Assembly (NCBI GenBank): GCA_023953845.1
Contig: JAMLJC010000002.1
Coordinates: 310,001 to 374,000, forward strand
Source: Rhizobiaceae bacterium
Lineage (GTDB): Bacteria > Pseudomonadota > Alphaproteobacteria > Rhizobiales > Rhizobiaceae
Direction of reading: 5' to 3'
DNA: 64,000 nt
Numbering within the stretch: position 1 is the stretch's first letter; each line of letters opens with the position of its first letter. Positions 16,390 to 23,800 of this stretch are shown piece by piece. Below the pieces are notes generated by a model. The model was not told where the DNA came from. It worked only from the letters and a program-made list of their open reading frames with translations, and made no database searches. The position numbers and the translations under genes were made by a program.

Positions 16390-17625
16390 ATGACAGCCGG
16401 CATGGTCATCATCGGGGCGGGCGAGTGCGGCGCGCGGGCGGCGTTCGCCCTTCGCGAGAACGGCTATGAAGGGCCGGTGACGCTGATCGGCGCGGAAGTC
16501 CACGCACCTTACGAGCGGCCGCCGCTCTCCAAGGACGCCATCACCGACGAGGCCCATCCCGCGCCGAAGCATGTGGCGCTGGCGGAGCGCTTCGCCGGGC
16601 AGGGCATCGATCTGCTGACGGGGCGCGAGGCGGTCGCCATCGACCGGAACGCCCGGCAGGTGCGTCTCGCCGATGGCTCGGCGATCGCCTACGACAAGCT
16701 GCTGCTGGCGACAGGCGCGACGGCGCGCACGCTGCCGATGGCGGCCGCCGCCGGCGAGCGCTGCCTGACGCTGCGCACCTATGACGACGCGTTGCGCATT
16801 CGCGGCCTGTTGAAGCCCGACGTGCGCGTCGCGATCATCGGCGGCGGCTTCATCGGGCTGGAGCTTGCCGCCAGCGCCCGCAGGCGCGGCGCAGAAGCGG
16901 TGGTGATCGAGGCGCAGCCGCGCATCCTGATTCGCGGGGTGCCGGAGGAGGTCGCGCGAGCCGTCGCCGCGCGGCACCAGGAGGCGGGCGCGGAGATCGT
17001 CACGGGGCAGGGGATTTCCGCGATATCGACGGATGATGACTCCGTTGTCGTCGAGCTTGGCTCGGGCCGCAGGATCGAGGCCGATTTCCTCGTCGTCGGC
17101 ATCGGCGCGTCGCCGGTCACGACGCTGGCCGCCGAAGCTGGCCTCGTCATCGACAACGGCATCGCGGTCGACAGCCGCCTGCGCACCAGCGACGAGAACA
17201 TTTTTGGGGCGGGAGACTGCTGCTCTTTTCCGCTGGAGATTTACGGCGGCCGGCGCGTGCGGCTGGAATCCTGGCGCAACGCGCAGGATCAGGGCGCGCA
17301 TGCCGCCCGCAACATGCTGGGCGCGGACGAGCCGTTCGGCGTGGTGCCCTGGTTCTGGTCGGATCAGTACGATCTCAGCCTGCAGATCGCCGGGCTGGCC
17401 GATGGCGCGGCGACGGTCGTGCGGCGCGATGTCGGGGAGGGCGCCTTCATCCTCTTCCATCTCGGCGAGGACGGCCGCCTGCTGGCCGCCAGCGGCATCG
17501 GCCCCGGCAATGCGGTGGCGCGCGATATAAGGCTGGCGGAGATGCTGATCGGAAAGGGCGTCCGGCCCGATCCGGCTGAACTCGCGTCGCCCGACGTGAA
17601 ACTGAAGTCGCTGCTTTCGCGGTGA
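16390..17625 (+). CDS. FAD-dependent oxidoreductase, ferredoxin/rhodocoxin reductase type
   Basis: The protein has 411 aa. The N-terminal FAD site is MVIIGAGECGARAAFALREN, and APYERPPLSKD is diagnostic of the BphA4/putidaredoxin reductase family. A second GxGxxG for NAD(P)H is VAIIGGGFIGLELAASARRRG (about 148-168), and GAGDCCSFPL (about 278) binds FAD. A reductase C-terminal domain follows (WFWSDQYDLSLQIAG). It should pass electrons from NAD(P)H to a ferredoxin and on to an oxygenase or P450, but no such partner is encoded in the window. ATG at 16390; the ribosome site is weak (AGGTGCAGC). It converges on the dipeptidase gene at 17629 with a 3-nt gap. Confidence 0.9.
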   Translation: MTAGMVIIGAGECGARAAFALRENGYEGPVTLIGAEVHAPYERPPLSKDAITDEAHPAPKHVALAERFAGQGIDLLTGREAVAIDRNARQVRLADGSAIAYDKLLLATGATARTLPMAAAAGERCLTLRTYDDALRIRGLLKPDVRVAIIGGGFIGLELAASARRRGAEAVVIEAQPRILIRGVPEEVARAVAARHQEAGAEIVTGQGISAISTDDDSVVVELGSGRRIEADFLVVGIGASPVTTLAAEAGLVIDNGIAVDSRLRTSDENIFGAGDCCSFPLEIYGGRRVRLESWRNAQDQGAHAARNMLGADEPFGVVPWFWSDQYDLSLQIAGLADGAATVVRRDVGEGAFILFHLGEDGRLLAASGIGPGNAVARDIRLAEMLIGKGVRPDPAELASPDVKLKSLLSR

Positions 17626-17628
17626 CGC

Positions 17629-18342
17629 CTATTTGCCTGTCACGTCGAAGTCGAAGGGCTGCCTGAACGGCTCGTCGCGAAGCGTGAAGTGCCACCATTC
17701 GCGGGCATAGTTCCGAAAACCCGCCTCTCTCATCAGCCGGACGAGCTTTTCGCGGCTTTTCCGCGCCGTCTCCGAGACGTCCTTTGACGCGGTGGCGCTG
17801 ACCGGGTCCATGCAATCGACGCCCGTGCCGAACTCCAGCGTTTTCGCGCCGCGCACGCCGCAGGCGGGGTCTGGCGCCGCACTCGCGTCGTCCAGAGGCG
17901 CGATGGTCAGGTCGACGGTCGAGCCGCGCGAATGGGCCGAGCGGCGCGCCAGATAGCCTTCCGCCACCAGCCGGTTGCGCCGCACTGCGGGATACCATTC
18001 GGCGTTGGTCTCCCTGCCGCCTTTGGTCCATTCGACCATGTCGGCCACCGCGCGCTTCGGGCGGTAGCAGTCGATGACGACCAGCGTCTCACCGTCGGCC
18101 CTGAACGCGGCCTGTACCTTCGTCAGCGCCTCGGCGGCTTGACGGGTGAGGATGCAGGCCGGCACCGCATAGCCCTTGACCGGACGCCCGAGGAAATTTT
18201 CCGCGCCGGCATAGCGGATGTCCTGGCGGATCGACGGATCGACCTCGGACAGATGCACGAAGCCGGGAGGAAGGTCGGCGGCGGATACGGAGTGAACAAG
18301 CGAAATGGGCGCAGCAACAATTGCACTTGTTGCTATGAGCAA
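17629..18342 (-). CDS. Secreted D-alanyl-D-alanine dipeptidase-like protein (M15, VanX type)
   Basis: The protein, about 237 aa, has an N-terminal signal peptide (LIATSAIVAAPISLVHSVSA) and then the M15D domain. Zinc and catalytic residues appear in VIDCYRPKRAV (catalytic Arg), SAHSRGSTVDLTIAPL (His and Asp ligands) and YAREWWHFTL (Glu-x-x-His pair). It should cleave D-Ala-D-Ala from cell-wall turnover in the periplasm. The TTG start at 18342 is chosen because the frame upstream runs into a palindromic repeat and codes for low-quality Arg/Pro-rich sequence; the ribosome site is unclear. It lies downstream of pbpC on the same strand, consistent with a cell-wall theme. Confidence 0.85.
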   Translation of the reverse strand: MLIATSAIVAAPISLVHSVSAADLPPGFVHLSEVDPSIRQDIRYAGAENFLGRPVKGYAVPACILTRQAAEALTKVQAAFRADGETLVVIDCYRPKRAVADMVEWTKGGRETNAEWYPAVRRNRLVAEGYLARRSAHSRGSTVDLTIAPLDDASAAPDPACGVRGAKTLEFGTGVDCMDPVSATASKDVSETARKSREKLVRLMREAGFRNYAREWWHFTLRDEPFRQPFDFDVTGK

Positions 18343-18363
18343 GCGTAGGATGGATTGCGCTCT

Positions 18364-18529
18364 ACGCCGCCCCCCTCTGTCCTGCCGGACATCTCCCCCA
18401 CACGGGGGGAGATCGGCTTTCATAAACGGTTTCGCCAATCCGCGACGTTGGCGATTGGCGAAAGCCAAGCAACTTTCTGATCTCCCCCCGTGTGGGGGAG
18501 ATGTCCGGCAGGACAGAGGGGGGCGGCGT
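18364..18529. repeat. Large palindromic intergenic element (51-bp arms)
   Basis: A perfect inverted repeat has arms 18364-18414 and 18479-18529 around a 64-nt centre. The arms contain CCCCTCTGTCCTGCCGGACA then TCTCCCCC, the look of the dispersed palindromic repeats common in Mesorhizobium and relatives (RIME-like, from memory). The centre holds a nested dyad, TTCGCCAATC (18431-18440) with GATTGGCGAA (18453-18462). It sits between pbpC and the M15 gene, both leftward, so the transcript would carry a very stable hairpin. Confidence 0.85.
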
Positions 18530-18566
18530 CGAGCGCCAGTCCCGAAAAGCAGCGACGCGCCAGGCT

Positions 18567-20696
18567 TCACTCGACGAACACCTTGACACTCGCGGCGCGG
18601 CCGGCGGCGTCGATGACGGTGAGCGTGGAAAAGCCCGTCGTGTCGGGCTGCCATGTCATCTGTCGGCGGCGGGCGAGTTCGGCGAGCGGCTTGCCGTTGG
18701 CGAGCCAGCGGAACGGCGCGCGACCGCCCTGCAGCTTCAAAACCAGCGGTTGCGCGCCGCTGACGGCATCGTTCAGCGCCACGCGCACGCCGTCCGGCGG
18801 GAAGACGATGCGCGGCGCGGGCTCGGTCGCCTTGGCCACGACCAGACCGGACTCGTCGGTGGAGAAGCGCGCCAACGTCACCGGCAGCTCGTCCTGCTTC
18901 TGGCGGATCACGCCGGGAGGCGGGGAGGGCAGCGGCACGGCGGCGACGCCCGAGCGGGCAAATCCCTCGAACAGGATGGGTGCCGCCGAGACATAGCCGG
19001 AAAGGCCCGGCACCGAGCCGCCGTCGGCGCGGCCGACCCAGACGCCCAGGACGTAGCGGCCGTCATAGCCGACCGACCATGCGTCGCGGTAGCCGTAGCT
19101 GGTGCCGGTCTTGTAGGCGATGCCGCGCGGTGCCGCTCCTTGCGGCGGTTTCACGCCGACCAGCATGTCGCCGACCTGCCATGTGGCGGTAGTGTCGAGG
19201 ATCGTGCCCGCGCCTGTCGGCTGAACGGCTTCCGTGCCGTCGCGCAGGACGTTCACCTTGCCGCCATTCGCCAGTCCCGTGTATAGCTGCACGAGGCCGC
19301 GCAGCGTGATGCCAGCGCCGCCGAGACCGATGGCGAGGCCGGGCGGCTGCTTGTCGGGAAGGTCGAGTTTTATGCCGACCTGCCGGAAACGCGCGATGAG
19401 CCGCGACGGGCCGACCGCATCGAGCAGGCGGATCGCCGGCACGTTGAGCGAAAGCTGGAGGGCCTGCCGCACCGTCACGTCGCCCTGATACGACATGTCG
19501 AAATTGCGCGGCCGATAGCCGGCGAAATCGGCCGGCCGGTCCTCGATCATCGTCTCCTGCGCGACCATGCCCTGCTCGAAGGCGAGGCCGTATATGAAAG
19601 GTTTTAGGGTCGAGCCCGGCGAGCGTGAGATCTTCGTCATGTCGATCCAGCCCGAGCGGGCGGAATCGAAGAAATCGGCCGAGCCAACCTCGCCGAGAAT
19701 CTCGCCGGTGCGCGCGTCGGCCATCACCATGGCGACCGAGAGTTTCGGGCCGAGCTTCTTCGCCGCCTCGCGCGCCACGTCCTCGAGACCCTGCTGCACA
19801 CTCTTTTTTATCGTGAGCCTGTGGTCGAAGGCGGAGGGGTTGGCGCGCAGCGCGTCGTCCGACAGATGGGCGGCGAGCGCCGGCAGCGCCATGCGTTTCA
19901 GCGGAATCGGGTCGAGCCCGGCGCGCTCGGCTTCGCCTTCGGCCAGCACGCCGGCGCCGATCATGCGGTTGAGCACGCGCTCGCGCGCCGCCTGCGCCAG
20001 CATCGGGTTGCGATCCGGGCGGCGGCGTTCGGGAAGCTGCGGCAGCGCCACCAGCATGGCGGCCTCGGCGACCGTCAGGCGTCTCGGCTCCTTGCCGAAA
20101 TAGGCCAGCGAGGCGGCGCGCACGCCTTCCAGATTGCCGCCATAGGGGGCAAGCGTCAGGTAGCGGTCGAGGATTTCGCGCTTCGACAGGCGGCGCTCGA
20201 TCTGCACCGCGCGCAGCATCTGCCGGATTTTCGAGCCGAAGCTGCGGCTCTGGCGGGGCTCGATCAGCCGCGCGACCTGCATGGAAAGCGTCGACCCGCC
20301 GGAGACGATGCGCCCATTGGTGCCGAGCTGCAAGGCGGCGCGGCCGAGCGCCCAGACATCGATGCCGGGATGATCGTAAAAACGCTTGTCCTCATAGGCG
20401 ACCAGCATTTTGAGGAATTCGGGATCGACCTTGTCGGCCGCCGTCTTCAGCCGCCAGCGGCCGTCGACCGTGGCGAAGGCGCGGAGCAATTGGCCGTCGC
20501 GGTCGAGCACTTCCGTCGAGACGGTCAGTTCGGCAGGGAGCGGCGGCGGATAGGCCGCGTCCAGCCGGTCGAGCGCGACGTAGCCGCCGCCGACGAGAAG
20601 GGCCAGCGACGCGCTGGCGATCGCGGTGCGGCGGAGAAGTTTTCTCAACCGTGGGGTTGCGCCGACATCTCTTTCAGTGATGGGGGCGTTGGCCAT
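18567..20696 (-). CDS. pbpC: Penicillin-binding protein 1C
   Basis: The protein has 709 aa. After a cytoplasmic stretch and one TM helix (IASASLALLVGGGYVAL, about 26-42) comes a GT51 transglycosylase domain with VAYEDKRFYDHPGIDVWALG and GGSTLSMQVARL. The transpeptidase domain shows SRSPGSTLKPF (catalytic Ser near 359), SLNVPA (SxN) and KTGTSYGY (KTG). A C-terminal BiPBP_C domain starts near residue 620. It polymerises glycan strands in the periplasm; the E. coli counterpart is linked with the alpha-2-macroglobulin YfhM, and the same pairing is seen here, with the gene 185 nt upstream. The gap between the two is filled by a palindromic repeat. Confidence 0.95.
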   Translation of the reverse strand: MANAPITERDVGATPRLRKLLRRTAIASASLALLVGGGYVALDRLDAAYPPPLPAELTVSTEVLDRDGQLLRAFATVDGRWRLKTAADKVDPEFLKMLVAYEDKRFYDHPGIDVWALGRAALQLGTNGRIVSGGSTLSMQVARLIEPRQSRSFGSKIRQMLRAVQIERRLSKREILDRYLTLAPYGGNLEGVRAASLAYFGKEPRRLTVAEAAMLVALPQLPERRRPDRNPMLAQAARERVLNRMIGAGVLAEGEAERAGLDPIPLKRMALPALAAHLSDDALRANPSAFDHRLTIKKSVQQGLEDVAREAAKKLGPKLSVAMVMADARTGEILGEVGSADFFDSARSGWIDMTKISRSPGSTLKPFIYGLAFEQGMVAQETMIEDRPADFAGYRPRNFDMSYQGDVTVRQALQLSLNVPAIRLLDAVGPSRLIARFRQVGIKLDLPDKQPPGLAIGLGGAGITLRGLVQLYTGLANGGKVNVLRDGTEAVQPTGAGTILDTTATWQVGDMLVGVKPPQGAAPRGIAYKTGTSYGYRDAWSVGYDGRYVLGVWVGRADGGSVPGLSGYVSAAPILFEGFARSGVAAVPLPSPPPGVIRQKQDELPVTLARFSTDESGLVVAKATEPAPRIVFPPDGVRVALNDAVSGAQPLVLKLQGGRAPFRWLANGKPLAELARRRQMTWQPDTTGFSTLTVIDAAGRAASVKVFVE

Positions 20697-20700
20697 ATCG

Positions 20701-20851
20701 CCCCCTCACCGGTCGCTTCGCGACCACCTCTCCCCCACTTCGTGAGGGGAGAGGAACCCAAACTTGCAGATGTCGGCGCGCGCGATGCGGCAGCGGTTCC
20801 TCTCCCCCTGGCAGGGGGAGAGGTGGTTCGCGCAGCGAACCGGTGAGGGGG
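20701..20851. repeat. Second palindromic intergenic element
   Basis: Outer arms CCCCCTCACCGGT (20701-20713) and ACCGGTGAGGGGG (20839-20851) are perfect complements. Two nested hairpins made of CCTCTCCCC and GGGGAGAGG lie inside (about 20727-20753 and 20798-20823). The form resembles a dispersed repeat family of Rhizobiales (CCCCTCACC...CCTCTCCCC type). It lies between the A2M gene and pbpC, 4 nt downstream of the pbpC start codon on the upstream side, so it forms the mRNA leader of pbpC. Confidence 0.8.
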
Positions 20852-20881
20852 TGCTGTTCATGGTGTGTCCAACGCCGTCCG

Positions 20882-23800
20882 CTACTCCGCCTTCACCTCC
20901 ATCATACCGGTCGCGGTGCGGGCGGAGAACTGCGGGCGATACATGTCCTCGACATAGGCGGCTGGATGCACGTAGACGCCCGGCGTGACTGCGCGCACGA
21001 CATAGGCGAGCGTCATGCTGCCGCTGGCCTGATCGGGATCGAAGGCCGCGACGAAGCGGTCGTCGCGGAACTCCAGATGCGCGGCGCTGGTCTCGGGAAG
21101 CCACGAGAAGTTCGACAGGTCGGCGCTGGAGACCAGCCCCGGATTGTCGATCTCGAAGCCGGCCGGCAGCAGGTCCTGGATCAGCACGCGCGATTGCCAT
21201 CTGTTCGAGTTCGTCGCCTCGACCACCACGACGTAGCGTTCGTTCTGCTTCGCCTCGGTGATGTTCGCCTGCTTTCCGTCGAGCGTGTAGTAGGTGCGCT
21301 TGATGGTGAAGCCGTCACCGCCGGCCGGCAGCGGCTGCTTCGGCGCTGCGACGGTGGTCACCACGGCCTGCAAGGCATCCTTGCCGTCGTTCCTCACGAC
21401 GATCGGATTGGCGACGAGATCGTCGCCGGTGACGGTGCGCGAGAGCGCGCCGGTGTGCGGCTGGCCGTCGACGTTGAGCGTGACGCCGCCGGTGTTGGAG
21501 GCGAAGGCGCGGGCGGCCAGCACCAGCCACGCCTGATCCTGCGTGCTCAGCCATGTGTAGCGCTGGCGCTCCGCCGAGACGAGCTTGATGAGTTCCGGCG
21601 TGACAGACGGCATCGGCTTCGTCTCCGCGGCAAGCGCCAGCATCGCGGCGCCGTCGCGCAGCCGCGAGCCGTAGTCCGAACGATACCAGTCGTTCTCCGG
21701 CTTCGACCTGGCGAGCTGGAGCGCGGCCTGGAAGGTCTGCTCGGACCGCTGCATGTCGCCATAGAGTGCAAGGCTCGCGGCAAGATGGGCGATCGCCAGC
21801 GGGCTGGTGAAGCCTTCGAGCTTCGTGTCTGCATAGTAGCGCAGGTCGCCGACCGACGCTTTCTTGTTGCGGGCCAGAACGTAGAGCGCGTAGGCGATCT
21901 CGCTGCCGCGATCCTGCACGTCGACGTCGTAGGAGATCGAGTTCTGCAGATTGTTCAGCGCCTGGACGAGCGCCTTGGATGGCACGTCGTAGTTCTGTTC
22001 GCGGGCGCGGCTCAGGAAGTCGGTAACGTAGGCGTCGAGCCACAGGTCGCCCGAACCCGGTGACCAGAGACCGAAGCTGCCGGCCGAGGCCTGATAGTTC
22101 AGCACGCGGTAGACGGCGTCCTGGATGCGCTCGCGCAATTGCGGGTCGTCCGGCAGGCCGAACGGCTTCGACAGTTCGCTCACATAGAGCAGCGGCAAAG
22201 CGCGGCTCGTCGTCTGTTCGGCGCAGCCATAGGGATATCGGTCGAGCGACATCAGCAGCGAGGCCACGTCGAAGGCGGCCGCCGGCGAGACGTTGAGGCT
22301 GACCGACGCGCCTTCCAGCACGCTGGCCGCGAGCAGCTGCTCGTCGACGCGCAGGCTCTTGTTCGGCCCGAGATCGACCACCATGCGCGTGGTGACGGGC
22401 AGGGCGGACGGGCGGATCGGCAGATAGAGCTGCTGCTCAACCGTCAGGCCGGACGCATTGGCGAGCCGGACGGTCACACCGGAATCGCCGGGCGCGACCG
22501 CCGTCAGCGGGATGCTCATGGTCTGTCGCTTGCCGCCCGCGAGGTTCACCGTGTCGGGGAACTCGCCGGTGCCGACGGTGAGGTTGCCGGCCGGCTCGAC
22601 CGACAGCGCATATTCGCCGTCTGGCGCGTCCGTGTTCGAGATGTCGAGCCGCATCGTGGCCGAATCGCCGGGGGCCATGAAGCGCGGCATGCCGGCGGTG
22701 AGCACGATCGGATCGCGCACCACCACATCGGTCGAAGCCTCTCCGACCGCATTCTTCGTCCACGCGACGGCCATTACGCGCACGGTGCCGTTGAACTGCG
22801 GAATGTCGAAGTTGACGGTCGCCTTGCCGTCGCGGTCGAGCTGGACCGGACCTTCGAAGAAGGCGACCAGCTTTTCCTTCGGCGGGCTGCCCTGCGGGCT
22901 GAGATTGCCGCCGTCACCGCCGGTCCTGAGCTTGCCCATGACGCCGAGCGAGCCGTCGATCAGACGACCATAGATGTCGCGGATTTCCAGCCCGAGCATG
23001 CGCTGGCCGAAGAACCAATCGCTCGGGTCAGGCGCCTTGTAGCTCGTGAGGTTGAGGATGCCGACATCGACGGCCGCGACCATGACGTAGGCGTTGTCGT
23101 TCTCGGCCGCGCCCTTCACTTCGACCGGGATCGAGAGCGTCTGGCGGGGCTCGGTCTTTGCCGGCGGCGTCAGCGCGACGGAAAGCTGCTTTGCACCCGG
23201 CGCGATCTGCAGCCATTTCAGGCCGATGGCGCGCGCCGGCATGCGCGATTCCTGCGCGTCTCCCGGACGGAAAAGCGTGGCGGTGACATAGGCGCCCGCG
23301 CCCCATTCCGCGTCCACCGGAATGTCGATGGTCGCGCCGTCAGCCGGCACCGTGGCCGTGACGGTCTTCAACAGGCGCTCGGCGCCGATGGTCACCAGCA
23401 TCTCGCCGGCAAAGCGCGGCGAGACCTTGAGCTTCGCCACGTCGCCCGGCTGATAGGCGTCCTTGTCGAGCGCGATCTCGAGCCCGTCCGGCGTCTCCGT
23501 CGAGGTGGCGGAGACGTACCAGCCGGCGTCGAATTCGTAGCTCGTCGCCGGACCTTCCGGATCGGCGCTCTCCACTTCCAGCCGATAGCGGCCCCAATCC
23601 ACGGGCACGGAGATCGACGCTTCCTTGTCCGTGGTCGCATCGATCGTGCCGTCGGCGACGGCCGTGGTCAGCGTCACCGGCTCGTAGTTCCATGAATTGC
23701 CGTTGCGATACCACTGGTACTCGCGCTCCACCTTGACCAGCGACCAGACGAGGCCATTCTCGGCCTTGCGCTGGCCCTCATTGTCCGTGGCGATGACGCT

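Noticed and set aside
18343..18654. N-terminal extension of the VanX-like gene through the palindromic repeat
   Set aside because: Coding there gives Arg/Pro-rich sequence from a repeat, while a signal peptide begins at the TTG at 18342.
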